Shown here: one piece after another, positions 1 through 8,479 of the stretch | Layout of the letters: each line of letters starts with the position of its first letter | Numbering within the stretch: position 1 is the stretch's first letter | DNA from: UBA1738 sp045580145 | GTDB taxonomy: Bacteria; Bacillota; Clostridia; UBA1381 | Length of the DNA: 64,000 bases | Assembly (NCBI GenBank): GCA_045580145.1 | Contig: JAZNNI010000094.1 | Coordinates: 69,729 to 133,728, forward strand | Direction of reading: 5' to 3' | The notes under the pieces: generated by a model | What the model saw: only the letters and a program-made list of their open reading frames with translations | Told to the model about the DNA's origin: nothing | Databases searched by the model: none | Position numbers and translations under genes: made by a program

Positions 1-916
1 GATTAGAATCTATTGTAAGAACAACATAATTTCCCGGTATCGCGGCTACTTCATTTCCTTCTTCTCCTAAAAGCTCGGAATCTTCACCATAATATATATT
101 TTTGCTGCCGTCTGTCCCGCGAAGATAGTCCTCACAAACCTTCTCTATCCCCTGTTTACCAACAAGGTCGCTTAATCCGTATCCTTTATCTTCCAGTTCT
201 TCATATTCTTCCTTGTATATTTTTCCTATACGCCCTAAAATATGTCCACCAATTTTTCCTTGAGTATATTGCCTGTAATAATCCTGTGTAACCGCAACTC
301 CTTCAAATTCGTTTTGTCTTTCCTTTATTTTTGATACAACAGTTGCAGAAACATCATCTGCCAAAACAAACGGGGAATTGATTGAAAATCCCGCCTTTCT
401 CATTTCATAACGTAATCCTGCAAGACGTCTTACTGTCAAATTATCATCCGATGATATTTTATAAGCTTCCTTATAATACTCAATCACATCATTTGGCGAC
501 ATAGTTATATCAAGTGCCTTTACTCCGTCAAACCACTCACTTTTCTTCTCATCATTCTCAAAGGTAAAGGCAAATGGTTCACTATAAGAAACAGGTAAGC
601 TGTCTTCAATCGTATATCCATCTTCATCAAGAATTTTAAAAAGCTTCAAAAGCATTGCATTAAACTCCTCATCAGAAATGCCTGTTTTTTGAAGCTTTAT
701 GGAATAACCTTTTCTATTGGTCACTAAAACCTTTCCGTTGCGGTCGGTAATTTCGCCACGTGGTGCTTTTTGGGTTATATTTGCAGATACTCTTTGGTCG
801 GAAAGATTTTTATACCCTTCTCCGTTTATAATCTGCATATCATAAAGACGCCAGACAATCACTCCAATCATAAGTACAAGAATGATTTTAATAAAAAGAA
901 GTCTTCCTTTCAGCAC
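1..916 (-). CDS. mrdA: Penicillin-binding protein 2 (N-terminal part, cut by window edge)
   Basis: Transpeptidase of the rod (elongation) complex; crosslinks peptidoglycan on the outer face of the membrane. Only about 305 N-terminal residues are in the window; the coding frame runs open off the left edge. The visible part has one N-terminal membrane segment (about residues 5-22), then the pedestal/dimerisation domain including the typical APRGEITDRNG stretch (about residues 52-62) and the YTQGKIGGHILGRIG region. The catalytic SxxK, SxN and KTG motifs would lie outside. The start is a GTG at 916-914; its Shine-Dalgarno AAGGAGG is formed by the last two Arg codons and stop of mreD, so translation is probably coupled. 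It is the last visible gene of the mre operon. PBP2 versus another class B PBP is inferred mainly from its place after mreBCD. Confidence 0.88.
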   Translation of the reverse strand, partial: MLKGRLLFIKIILVLMIGVIVWRLYDMQIINGEGYKNLSDQRVSANITQKAPRGEITDRNGKVLVTNRKGYSIKLQKTGISDEEFNAMLLKLFKILDEDGYTIEDSLPVSYSEPFAFTFENDEKKSEWFDGVKALDITMSPNDVIEYYKEAYKISSDDNLTVRRLAGLRYEMRKAGFSINSPFVLADDVSATVVSKIKERQNEFEGVAVTQDYYRQYTQGKIGGHILGRIGKIYKEEYEELEDKGYGLSDLVGKQGIEKVCEDYLRGTDGSKNIYYGEDSELLGEEGNEVAAIPGNYVVLTIDSN

Positions 917-922
917 TCGCAA

Positions 923-1414
923 TTACCTCCTTGTTAGCAGAATTCTTTTAAGAACAGGATAAAAAATCAATGATATGAAAATATTATATATTCCTGTAGG
1001 TACAATTATTGATGTAAATAAAATCCAAAATCTTCCACCTATATCTGTTATGTGCAAAATATAAAAAACAATCTCTGTAAATACTGATAAGAAAAAAGTA
1101 TTGCAAATGAGCAAGAGAATTTTAGATGAAAAAAGCTTGTCCCTTATAAAAAAAGCAACTAACGAAGAAAGCATAAAAGTTACAGCATATGTACCAAACC
1201 CATATGACAGAGATACGTCAATAATGCCTCCTAACAAAGCGGAAAGCACTAAAATGTATTTTACATCGTCTTCAAATATTACAGCAGCCATCAAAAAACT
1301 AAACGTAAACATTGGCACTGCACCACATACCTCAATATGCTTAGAAAATGTCATTTCGCATAAAAGCACAACGAAAGATATTGCTGAATATTTTGCAATT
1401 TTTGCTACCTTCAT
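923..1414 (-). CDS. mreD: Rod shape-determining protein MreD
   Basis: Integral membrane component of the elongasome that works with MreB, MreC, PBP2 and RodA to direct lateral wall synthesis. The 163-residue protein is almost entirely hydrophobic, with about five membrane segments, and matches the usual MreD length. Its start codon overlaps the mreC stop by 4 bp (ATGA), and its end supplies the ribosome binding site of mrdA. The assignment rests on size, hydrophobicity and its position between mreC and a PBP2, because MreD sequences are poorly conserved. Confidence 0.9.
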   Translation of the reverse strand: MKVAKIAKYSAISFVVLLCEMTFSKHIEVCGAVPMFTFSFLMAAVIFEDDVKYILVLSALLGGIIDVSLSYGFGTYAVTFMLSSLVAFFIRDKLFSSKILLLICNTFFLSVFTEIVFYILHITDIGGRFWILFTSIIVPTGIYNIFISLIFYPVLKRILLTRR

Positions 1415-2307
1415 TCTAAAACTTCTCCCTGTAACTCCTCTGCATCATCCTGTATATCAGTTTCATTCGTATCATTCGGCACAATATCCGGTATATGAGT
1501 GATTACTAATACTTCATACAGCGAAGAAAAGTCAACACTAGGCTCAACAACTGCATAATCAAGATTTCCCGCACTGTCGGACTTTACTTCAGTAACCTTT
1601 CCGACAGTCAAATCAGGCGGATATATTCCGCCAAGTCCGGAAGTCACCAAAATATCTCCTTTAATAAGATTTTTATCATTTGATAAATATTCAAGGCGAC
1701 AGTTCTTATCTTCCGCAAGGTTTGCATCACCGCTTACAACACCGACATCTCCTGTTCTTGAAAGCTTTATCCCTACAGAATTTGATATATTTATTACAGT
1801 TGAAACTGTTGCCCAATTCTTCCCAAGCTCAGTAACTCTTCCGACCACACCAAGTCCTGTAACGACTATATCATCCATTTCTATTCCTGATGTACTTCCC
1901 TTATTTAGCATCACAGTATCATACCAGCTACTTGGCTCATACGAAACAACACGCGCAGTTACAGTTTCGTATCCAGCCATTGTGTTGTCTCTTAGGTCAA
2001 GTAGCTCTTTTAAACGTCTGTTTTCAATTATATATGACTCTCTGCTTTTATTTTCTATTTTAAGGGTATTAAGCTGAGATTTTAAGTCCTCTATTTCCTT
2101 TTCATATTCAGATGCCTTTGATAAATGCTCCGAAAAGCTCCTTATCGGTGTAATTACTGAATATGCAGTATTAAATACAGGCGACATCACAGTATTCACC
2201 ATTCTTTGCAACGGATTATCTCCAACATATGAAATTATTGACAATACCAATATCACCGAAAGGATTGTCATAATTATTTTAGTAACTTTCTTCCTAAACA
2301 AAGGCAT
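1411..2307 (-). CDS. mreC: Rod shape-determining protein MreC
   Basis: Bitopic membrane protein that links cytoplasmic MreB to periplasmic-face wall enzymes. The 298 residues show a short cytoplasmic N-terminus, one membrane segment (about 10-27), a coiled coil (about 62-100, rich in E/K/L), and the beta-barrel domain of MreC, including the GLGVVGRVTELG and SGLGGIYPPDLTVGKV stretches. The C-terminal tail after about residue 270 is acidic and low in complexity. It starts 22 bp after the mreB stop and overlaps mreD by 4 bp. Confidence 0.94.
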   Translation of the reverse strand: MPLFRKKVTKIIMTILSVILVLSIISYVGDNPLQRMVNTVMSPVFNTAYSVITPIRSFSEHLSKASEYEKEIEDLKSQLNTLKIENKSRESYIIENRRLKELLDLRDNTMAGYETVTARVVSYEPSSWYDTVMLNKGSTSGIEMDDIVVTGLGVVGRVTELGKNWATVSTVINISNSVGIKLSRTGDVGVVSGDANLAEDKNCRLEYLSNDKNLIKGDILVTSGLGGIYPPDLTVGKVTEVKSDSAGNLDYAVVEPSVDFSSLYEVLVITHIPDIVPNDTNETDIQDDAEELQGEVLE

Positions 2308-2329
2308 TGTTTTATCCTCACAGTACAGT

Positions 2330-3358
2330 TTATTTACGAGCTACCGAAGATCGCAAAATTATATCTCCATTTTCAAGTGCCATACCTGTTCCCAGAACAA
2401 CGCAGTCAAGCGGTTCATCTGCAATGCGTACAGGAACACCTATTGCACCCTCAATAGCCTTATCTATATTACGTATAAGTGCCCCTCCACCTGTTATGGT
2501 AATACCGTTTTCTATAATATCCGCCGTCAGTTCTGCAGGTGTTATTTCCAAAGTGTCACGTATTTCCTCAATAATGTTGTAAATATTTTCTGCCATAGCC
2601 TCTCGCACTTCTGCTGCAGATATGCGTACATTTTTAGGCAGACCCGTAACCACGTCACGTCCTCTTACTTCATAGTATCCTTCATCAGGATAAGGCTGAG
2701 CAGAACCAAGTTCAAGCTTGATTTCCTCTGCTGTTTTGTCACCGATTGTGAGATTGTATTTTCTCTTTACATAATTTATAATAGCATTGTCGAAAGCACA
2801 GCCTGCACTTCTCATCGAATGAGAGGAAACTACTCCACCCAAAGCAACCACTGCAACCTCACAGGTTCCGCCACCAATATCCACAATCATATGTCCGGCA
2901 GGCTTCAAAACATCAATACCAGCGCCAAGTGCTGCTGCCATTGGTTCTTCAATTAATGTAACAGACTTTGCCCCTGCCAAAGCAAGTGACTGAATAACCG
3001 CACGTTTTTCAACATTTGTAACTCCTGACGGCACGCAAACTGTAACCTTCGGTTTAAATAGCCCACCCATTTTACCAAGTGCAAGCCCCAAAAGTCTTTT
3101 CATCATAGCCTCGGTAATTTCAAAATCTGCAATGACTCCATCACGTACCGGTCTTATTGCCACAATATTTTCAGGTGTTCTTCCCAACATTTCATCTGCA
3201 TCGTTCCCGACAGCCAGCACCTTTTGGCTATATTTATCTATAGCAACCACGGACGGCTCGCGAATTACAATTCCTTTTCCTTTTATATAAACTAATGTAT
3301 TAGCAGTTCCAAGGTCGATACAAACATCGCTGCCAAAATCAAAAGCCTTAAATTTCAT
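2330..3358 (-). CDS. mreB: Rod shape-determining actin homologue MreB
   Basis: Bacterial actin that polymerises on the inner membrane and positions the wall elongation machinery. At 342 residues it has the family length. The actin-fold nucleotide motifs are visible: phosphate 1 DLGTANTLVY (about 16-25), phosphate 2 DIGGGTCEVAVV (about 165-176) and the adenosine motif ITGGGALIRNID (about 291-302). The start ATG follows AAGGAGAG just downstream of the maf stop. Second of three rod genes here and very well conserved. Confidence 0.97.
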   Translation of the reverse strand: MKFKAFDFGSDVCIDLGTANTLVYIKGKGIVIREPSVVAIDKYSQKVLAVGNDADEMLGRTPENIVAIRPVRDGVIADFEITEAMMKRLLGLALGKMGGLFKPKVTVCVPSGVTNVEKRAVIQSLALAGAKSVTLIEEPMAAALGAGIDVLKPAGHMIVDIGGGTCEVAVVALGGVVSSHSMRSAGCAFDNAIINYVKRKYNLTIGDKTAEEIKLELGSAQPYPDEGYYEVRGRDVVTGLPKNVRISAAEVREAMAENIYNIIEEIRDTLEITPAELTADIIENGITITGGGALIRNIDKAIEGAIGVPVRIADEPLDCVVLGTGMALENGDIILRSSVARK

Positions 3359-3360
3359 TT

Positions 3361-3960
3361 TTACTCTCCTTTTAACACATCAACATCAAATTCTTTTTCT
3401 AAAATTTCCGAAAGTTTAGAAACAGGCAAACCAACGACATTAAAATAGTCTCCATCGATTTTTTCCACCAAAAGCGAGCCTATTCCCTGAATTCCGTAAG
3501 CACCTGCCTTGTCCATAGGCTCACCGCTTTTGATATAGCTTAATATTTGCTCGTCTGAAAGACTTTTAAAATAAACCTTTGTTTCAACAGCGCTGCATAC
3601 GGAAAAAGCATTTTGGGTACTCATCACGCAAATACCTGTAAAAACACTATGGCATTTTCCGGAAAGCATACTAAGCATACGAAAAGCATCCTCTTTATCG
3701 CTTGGTTTTCCTAAAATTTCTCCATCCATACACACTACAGTATCTGCAGAAATAATAAGTTCATCACCTTTTCCGCGTTTTTTTGCAACAGCTGTCGCCT
3801 TTAAAAGTGCAAGCTCCTGAACATAAACAGGAACAGGCAAAGCTGTCCCATTAATAGCCCCTTCGTCTGCATCCGATACTAATGTTTCAAATCCAAGTCC
3901 TATATTCTCAAGAATTTCTTTTCGTCTCGGTGAACCCGATGCCAAAATAAACTTTTTCAT
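3361..3960 (-). CDS. maf: Maf family nucleoside triphosphate pyrophosphatase
   Basis: Cytoplasmic enzyme of the Maf/HAM1 superfamily that hydrolyses nucleoside triphosphates, in bacteria usually dTTP/UTP, to the monophosphate and pyrophosphate; over-expression of B. subtilis Maf blocks septation. The 199-residue protein starts with the signature ASGSPRRKEIL (7-17), has the catalytic SADTVV motif (about 71-76) and the AYGIQG region (about 153-158). It lies 2 bp upstream of mreB, the classical maf-mreBCD arrangement. Substrate choice between dTTP/UTP and m7GTP types is not decided from the sequence, although the mre context favours the first. Confidence 0.93.
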   Translation of the reverse strand: MKKFILASGSPRRKEILENIGLGFETLVSDADEGAINGTALPVPVYVQELALLKATAVAKKRGKGDELIISADTVVCMDGEILGKPSDKEDAFRMLSMLSGKCHSVFTGICVMSTQNAFSVCSAVETKVYFKSLSDEQILSYIKSGEPMDKAGAYGIQGIGSLLVEKIDGDYFNVVGLPVSKLSEILEKEFDVDVLKGE

Positions 3961-3997
3961 ATTTTTACCTTTTTATTATTTACTGATTTTAAAAAAA

Positions 3998-6034
3998 TTA
4001 CTCAACACCACGAAAAAAATGACCGCGTGTAAAGGTATTTTCTGGTGGCAAATTTACATTTTTGCCCAACATTCCCATATTATATTCTTTTATTATTTTA
4101 CCACATTCTGCAGAATTTTCAACAGTAAATACCAATCTTATTGCACTAATTTTCAATTTGTTCATAATTTCGATTTTATCTGCCATAAAAACAGGCTTGG
4201 AGTTTAAGAGTTCCAAAACGCACCCCTCATTACATTTTACAGGGAATTTTTCCTTCATTCTATCCGTCAGCACGTGGGTCATTTTTTTGTTCTGACACTT
4301 AGAAAGCGCTTTAAGCGGACAATTTTCCATCACCATAAGAGGAATCCTGCCATAGCCTATAATCTCACACCCTGCGGATATTCCAGAAAGCTCTTTTAAA
4401 TTAAGCTCCGGTGACATAGTAACACGTTCTAATTTATTATAAAAGTTAACACTTTCCCTGTTAAAAACATTAAGCCTGAAATCCCCATAGCATTTTTTAG
4501 TTTCGTCAATCTGACCTATATTTGATATTAAAATGCCTTCTGTCAGTGGTTTTTCATAAATTCTGTCATCTCTGCAAACAGGTGGCAATTTTGCAATTAT
4601 ATTTGCATTTTTGAAGTCCTTGTAAAGACGATTTGCAAGATAAGTATCTGCGTATATCTCGAATATTCCGTTTTCAATGCATACCTTTGCCTGCTCATAA
4701 GTAGAAACCTCAGCCACCAAAACAGGTGTAGTTTGCTTTGCATATCCACATTCAACAGGTGTATATTCAAATTGTCGTCTTAGCTGAATTTCGCATATTT
4801 TTTGTGATAATTTTTCTGCAGCAGCTCTTCTTGTTGCATTTATCTCAGAAACAGGCATTGTTATGCCTTCATCCAGTTCAATTTCAACGCTCTTTACCAA
4901 AAACGGTGTGTTCCCCATCTTTACAAGCTGATTTTCAAGGCGTTCTCTATCCATCGCCTTATTTTGTGCGATTTCAGTCACAGCTTCACTTTTTACATCT
5001 GCAAAGTTACCATCATCATCCCATATAGATACAACAAGAGGCATATCTTTTTTCATAGCTGCTGACATATAAATTTCTCTTTTTCTAAAATTTGCATCCT
5101 CTCTGCATCGTTTTTTTACATCGTCAGAAAAGATATTTTCTGCAGAATTTGCAGGATTATCGTAGCACATCATATTTTTGCCAAGTGCATCGTCAAAATA
5201 TCCGTCAGTAAATCCGCTCCTTGAAAATGCATCAATAAGTACCTTCATATCATCGTGAGTGACTTTTTCCTTATTGTCAATATATTTTCTGTAAACGCCT
5301 ACCACCGCCGCAACATATTCGCTTCGTTTAAGTCTTCCTTCAATTTTCAAGGATTTAACACCTATTTCACGTAGTTCTTCAAGCCTTTTAACCATACACA
5401 AATCCTTAGGACTTAAAAGATGACCGTTTTTTTCATCAATGTTGTATGGAAGTCTGCAAGGCTGTGCACACATTCCTCTGTTACCGCTTCTTCCGCCTAT
5501 TATACTGCTCATCAGACATTGTCCTGAATAGCTCATACAAATTGCACCGTGAGCAAAAACCTCAACTTCAATATCAACCTTTCGGGTAATCTCCAAAATT
5601 GCTTCTTTTGAAAGTTCGCGTGCAAGAACAATACGCGAAAAGCCCATATCTTTCAAATATTGGGCAGCCTTTACGTTAGAGACAGTCATCTGTGTGCTTG
5701 CGTGGAGCGGCAGGTCAGGATACATTTTTCTTAAAACCGATGCCATTCCTATATCTTGAATTATTACAGCGTCAACACCCAGTTCGTTAAGCTTTCCTAT
5801 ATATTTGAGGAATTCCTCTGTTTCTCTTTCCTTAATCAAAATGTTTGCCGCAACGTGAAGGTTTACTCCACGAAGATGGCAATAATCTGCTGCCTTCTTT
5901 ATTTCTTCAAGCGAAAAATTGACCGCACTTCTTCTTGCTGAAAAGCTGCTGCCGCCAATATAAACCGCATCTGCTCCACTTTGAACAGCAGCACATAGCG
6001 CAGAAAATGAACCTGCAGGTGCAAGTAGCTCCAT
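3998..6034 (-). CDS. Peptidase U32 family protein with DUF3656 (RlhA-like RNA hydroxylation)
   Basis: Member of the U32 family. Despite the name, well-studied homologues (E. coli RlhA, TrhP) take part in prephenate-dependent hydroxylation of rRNA or tRNA. The N-terminal TIM-barrel-like part opens with ELLAPAGSF, and the U32 signature lies at about 163-200 (FAHGAICMSYSGQC, then GNRGMCAQPC), with the four conserved cysteines. A C-terminal DUF3656-type region and further Cys residues follow. At about 678 residues it is closer to RlhA than to the shorter TrhP. ATG 6034 is preferred over an in-frame TTG three bases upstream; AAAGGAGG lies 10 bases before it. It heads the mre operon, 37 bp upstream of maf. 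The specific RNA target is inference. Confidence 0.85.
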   Translation of the reverse strand: MELLAPAGSFSALCAAVQSGADAVYIGGSSFSARRSAVNFSLEEIKKAADYCHLRGVNLHVAANILIKERETEEFLKYIGKLNELGVDAVIIQDIGMASVLRKMYPDLPLHASTQMTVSNVKAAQYLKDMGFSRIVLARELSKEAILEITRKVDIEVEVFAHGAICMSYSGQCLMSSIIGGRSGNRGMCAQPCRLPYNIDEKNGHLLSPKDLCMVKRLEELREIGVKSLKIEGRLKRSEYVAAVVGVYRKYIDNKEKVTHDDMKVLIDAFSRSGFTDGYFDDALGKNMMCYDNPANSAENIFSDDVKKRCREDANFRKREIYMSAAMKKDMPLVVSIWDDDGNFADVKSEAVTEIAQNKAMDRERLENQLVKMGNTPFLVKSVEIELDEGITMPVSEINATRRAAAEKLSQKICEIQLRRQFEYTPVECGYAKQTTPVLVAEVSTYEQAKVCIENGIFEIYADTYLANRLYKDFKNANIIAKLPPVCRDDRIYEKPLTEGILISNIGQIDETKKCYGDFRLNVFNRESVNFYNKLERVTMSPELNLKELSGISAGCEIIGYGRIPLMVMENCPLKALSKCQNKKMTHVLTDRMKEKFPVKCNEGCVLELLNSKPVFMADKIEIMNKLKISAIRLVFTVENSAECGKIIKEYNMGMLGKNVNLPPENTFTRGHFFRGVE

Positions 6035-6090
6035 CAATAATCCGCCTCCTTTTATCGTATTTTTTCGTCTAAAACACCTATTATATACCT

Positions 6091-6118
6091 ATTATATAAC
6101 AACTTCTGCAAAAATCAA
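6091..6118 (-). promoter_or_regulatory. SigA-type promoter of the U32-maf-mre operon
   Basis: On the minus strand TTGATT (6118-6113) and TATAAT (6096-6091) are separated by 16 bp. A second TATAAT-like hexamer follows a few bases downstream. This is the only good promoter seen upstream of the six-gene block. Confidence 0.6.
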
Positions 6119-6191
6119 CATAAGTTGTATTTCATTTTTAATACATTTCTTTTACAGGGATTCATCGTAACTAAAAAAGCACAGAATATAT

Positions 6192-6220
6192 TTGACATAA
6201 CATATTAAATTTGGTATAAT
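6192..6220 (+). promoter_or_regulatory. Consensus SigA promoter of tRNA-Arg
   Basis: Perfect TTGACA (6192-6197), 17-bp spacer, perfect TATAAT (6215-6220); the tRNA begins 16 bases after the -10 box. Confidence 0.88.
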
Positions 6221-6235
6221 AGCAATGTTTTAAAT

Positions 6236-6312
6236 GCACCCGTAGCTCAGTTGGATAGAGCAATAGCCTCCGACGCTATGTGCCGCTGGTTCGACTCCAG
6301 TCGGGTGTACCA
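6236..6312 (+). tRNA. tRNA-Arg (anticodon CCG)
   Basis: A 77-nt cloverleaf with encoded CCA. Acceptor GCACCCG pairs with CGGGTGT (one G-U at the first pair). The D stem is GCTC/GAGC. The anticodon stem ATAGC/GCTAT closes the loop CTCCGAC, giving anticodon CCG, which reads CGG (Arg). The T stem GCTGG/CCAGT closes a TTCGACT loop. It has its own promoter and terminator, so it is a single-gene unit. Confidence 0.97.
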
Positions 6313-6315
6313 CAT

Positions 6316-6344
6316 CGGAGCAAGTTATTCTTGCTCCGTTTTCT
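6316..6344 (+). terminator. Intrinsic terminator of tRNA-Arg
   Basis: Stem CGGAGCAAG/CTTGCTCCG (9 bp) with loop TTATT, followed by TTTTCTT. Confidence 0.88.
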
Positions 6345-6405
6345 TATAAAAAATTAATTATATGCTTCACCATTTCTTCTTTTTTAACTTTTTTCGACAA
6401 AAGTA

Positions 6406-6434
6406 TTGCAATTACCTCTAAAATATGTTATGAT
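6406..6434 (+). promoter_or_regulatory. Promoter of the glycine riboswitch/symporter transcript
   Basis: TTGCAA (6406-6411), 17-bp spacer and TATGAT (6429-6434) put a start site at about 6441, just before the riboswitch. Confidence 0.6.
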
Positions 6435-6444
6435 ATATAAGATA

Positions 6445-6582
6445 ATTAAATATTCCCCTTTGAAGCTTTCAGAATTGCCGTGTGCAAAACCGAAAGCAGA
6501 GGGAACTCCGGAGAACCTCTTAAGTGAGTGCCGAAGGTGCAAGGACGAGCTTCGCCCAATCTCTCAGGCAAAAGAACGGAGG
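6445..6582 (+). ncRNA. Glycine riboswitch (single clear aptamer)
   Basis: The conserved core of the gcvT-type aptamer is present: GTGCCGAAGGTGCAAGG (6529-6545), the short hairpin GACGAGCTTCGCC, then CTCTCAGGCAAAAGAACGG (6561-6579). P1 can form between CTCCG (6506-6510) and CGGAG (6577-6581). Only one complete core is seen; the 5' stretch from about 6445 contains a partial, aptamer-like ACCGAAAGC and may be a ghost partner. It precedes a terminator and a Na+/alanine-glycine symporter gene, so glycine supply presumably sets symporter expression. The sign of control is not decided by the sequence; a streptococcal glycine riboswitch before a similar symporter is described as an OFF switch. Confidence 0.9.
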
Positions 6583-6628
6583 ATAAAAACACACTACACT
6601 TTTGTTTTGTATGTTGTTTTTTCCGGAG

Positions 6629-6657
6629 CTATTGATTTTTTAATCAATAGTTTTTTT
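6629..6657 (+). terminator. Riboswitch expression-platform terminator
   Basis: Stem CTATTGATT/AATCAATAG (9 bp, loop TTTT) followed by seven T residues, between the glycine aptamer and the symporter start. CCGGAG (6623-6628) just before it is complementary to CTCCGG inside the aptamer (6506-6511), a possible antiterminator contact. Confidence 0.85.
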
Positions 6658-6722
6658 ATTTGAATTTGACTTTTCTTGCACGGTCGAATTCTTAAAATTT
6701 CAGTTTTTGGAGGTATTTTAAA

Positions 6723-8135
6723 ATGCAAGAAACAATTTTAAATTTTGTGGCTAATGCCAACAAGTATCTGTCCGACTACATCCTTATTATACTTTTAGTC
6801 GGCGTAGGTCTTTTCTATTCAATCAAGACAAGATTTGTTCAGGTACGTTGCTTTGGCGAAGGTATGAAAAAGGTTTTTGGAAACATAAAGTTCTTCGGTG
6901 GCAAAAACGAAGGCGGTCTTTCATCTTTTCAGGCACTCGCTACGGCTATCGCAGCACAGGTTGGTACAGGTAACATCGTTGGTGCATCTGGTGCTATCTT
7001 AGTTGGCGGTCCTGGTGCAATTTTCTGGATGTGGATTATTGCTTTCCTCGGAATGGCTACAATCTATGCAGAAGCAGTACTTGCTCAGGAAACAAGAATC
7101 ACTGACGCAAACGGCGAAGTTCACGGCGGACCTGTTTACTACATAAAAAAAGCATTCCCTAACGGATTCGGTACTTTCCTTTCAGTATTCTTTGCGATTG
7201 CTATTACACTTGCGCTCGGATTTATGGGTTCAATGGTTCAATCAAACTCAATCGCCGAGTCTTGCAACACAGCCTTCGGAATTCCTGGTTGGATTGTAGG
7301 TCTTATTATCGCGGTTATTTCTGCTTTCATTTTCCTTGGCGGTATCCAGAGAATCGCATCTGTAACAGAAAAGCTTGTTCCGATTATGGCAGCACTTTTC
7401 CTTTTGGGCGGACTTGTAGTTCTTGCTATCAGAATTCAGTATCTGCCTGAGACAGTTGCTATGATTTTTAAATTTGCATTTACACCTTCTGCTTTAATCG
7501 GCGGCGGAATCGGTTATGCACTCAAAACTGCAATCAGTCAGGGTGCAAAAAGAGGTCTTTTCTCAAACGAAGCAGGTATGGGTTCAACACCGCACGCTCA
7601 CGCAATGGCTAACGTTGAAAAGCCACACGACCAAGGTGTTGTTGCAATGATTGGTGTATTTATCGACACATTCGTAGTTTTAACAATGACAGCTTTAGTT
7701 GTTATTTCTTGTCTCTATGCAGGTAATGGACCACTTGCAGGATTAACAGGTGATGCATACTTGGCTGCAACAAGCGGTGCTGATGCAATTATTCAGAAAA
7801 CAAGTGCTATGCAGATGGCTTTTTCAAATGCTCTTCCTTATGAAAGCTTCGGTAACATCTTTGTCGCAATTTGTCTTTTGTTCTTCGCTTTCTCAACAAT
7901 TTTAAGTTGGAACTTCTTTGGCAAGATAAACGTGCAGTATCTCTTTAAAAACAGCAAGATTTCAGTTATTGTTTACTCTGTAATTGCAATAGCATTTATC
8001 TTCCTTGGTTCACTTTTATCAAACGACCTCGTTTGGGAGCTTACAGACTTCTTTAACTACTTAATGGTTATCCCGAACGTTATCGCACTTTTTGCACTAC
8101 ATAAGATTGTTACTAAAAATTCAAACAATAAATAA
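6723..8135 (+). CDS. Sodium:alanine/glycine symporter (AGCS family)
   Basis: Inner-membrane secondary transporter that imports alanine or glycine with Na+ (or H+). The 470-residue protein has about ten or eleven membrane segments and the conserved AGCS stretches AIAAQVGTGNIVGASGAI (about 76-93), GGPVYYIKKAFP (about 137-148) and GAKRGLFSNEAGMGSTPHAHA (about 276-296, family signature). ATG follows TTGGAGGT. The upstream glycine riboswitch argues for glycine as a physiological substrate. It stands alone, with terminators on both sides. Confidence 0.95.
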   Translation: MQETILNFVANANKYLSDYILIILLVGVGLFYSIKTRFVQVRCFGEGMKKVFGNIKFFGGKNEGGLSSFQALATAIAAQVGTGNIVGASGAILVGGPGAIFWMWIIAFLGMATIYAEAVLAQETRITDANGEVHGGPVYYIKKAFPNGFGTFLSVFFAIAITLALGFMGSMVQSNSIAESCNTAFGIPGWIVGLIIAVISAFIFLGGIQRIASVTEKLVPIMAALFLLGGLVVLAIRIQYLPETVAMIFKFAFTPSALIGGGIGYALKTAISQGAKRGLFSNEAGMGSTPHAHAMANVEKPHDQGVVAMIGVFIDTFVVLTMTALVVISCLYAGNGPLAGLTGDAYLAATSGADAIIQKTSAMQMAFSNALPYESFGNIFVAICLLFFAFSTILSWNFFGKINVQYLFKNSKISVIVYSVIAIAFIFLGSLLSNDLVWELTDFFNYLMVIPNVIALFALHKIVTKNSNNK

Positions 8136-8156
8136 TTTTATCAATTATTGGAAAAC

Positions 8157-8184
8157 TAAAAGCAGTCCTCGTGGCTGCTTTTTG
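8157..8184 (+). terminator. Terminator of the AGCS symporter gene
   Basis: Hairpin AAGCAG...CTGCTT with an inner CC/GG pair around TCGT, followed by a T run; lies 20 bp after the stop codon. Confidence 0.75.
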
Positions 8185-8191
8185 CTTTATA

Positions 8192-8220
8192 TTGACATTA
8201 TTTTGAAAATGGTGTATAAT
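8192..8220 (+). promoter_or_regulatory. Consensus SigA promoter of glmS-glmM
   Basis: Perfect TTGACA (8192-8197), 17 bp, perfect TATAAT (8215-8220). Strong constitutive initiation fits control being exerted afterwards by the ribozyme. Confidence 0.88.
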
Positions 8221-8277
8221 ATATTAGTATTGTTTAGCCGTTAAATATGAAAAGTCGGACAATATATTTATAAAAAA

Positions 8278-8414
8278 AGCGCCTGAACCGACAAACGGCA
8301 TCGGTTGACGAGGTTGGGGTTTATCGAAAATTCGGCGGATTTCCCCACGGCAGTCATGTCGAAAGTATTTGCAAAAAATCAACGGAGTAATCTGTAAACA
8401 AAGGGCAAATGCTA
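8278..8414 (+). ncRNA. glmS ribozyme (glucosamine-6-phosphate-activated self-cleaving RNA)
   Basis: The 5' leader of glmS carries the ribozyme core: cleavage motif A-GCGCC (predicted cut between A8278 and G8279), GTTGACGAGG (8303-8312), TGGGGTTTATCGAAAATTCGG (about 8315-8335) and CCCCACGG (8343-8350). The 3' domain closes with AGTATTTGC (8364-8372) pairing to GCAAATGCT (8405-8413). When glucosamine-6-phosphate is plentiful the mRNA is cut and degraded, lowering GlmS. A further stem AAAGAGGGC/GCCCTTTT (8434-8460) sits between the ribozyme and the AAGGAG ribosome binding site. Confidence 0.96.
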
Positions 8415-8479
8415 TGAAATAATATTTTGTCGGAAAGAGGGCTTTTTTTGATGCCCTTTTATAAGGAGTAAAATTTAAT

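Noticed and set aside
1101..1502. 133-residue plus-strand open frame
   Set aside because: Antisense shadow of mreD and mreC without a ribosome binding site.
6406..6663. 85-residue open frame on the plus strand
   Set aside because: It covers the -35 box, glycine riboswitch and terminator; the conserved RNA explains the sequence better than a protein.
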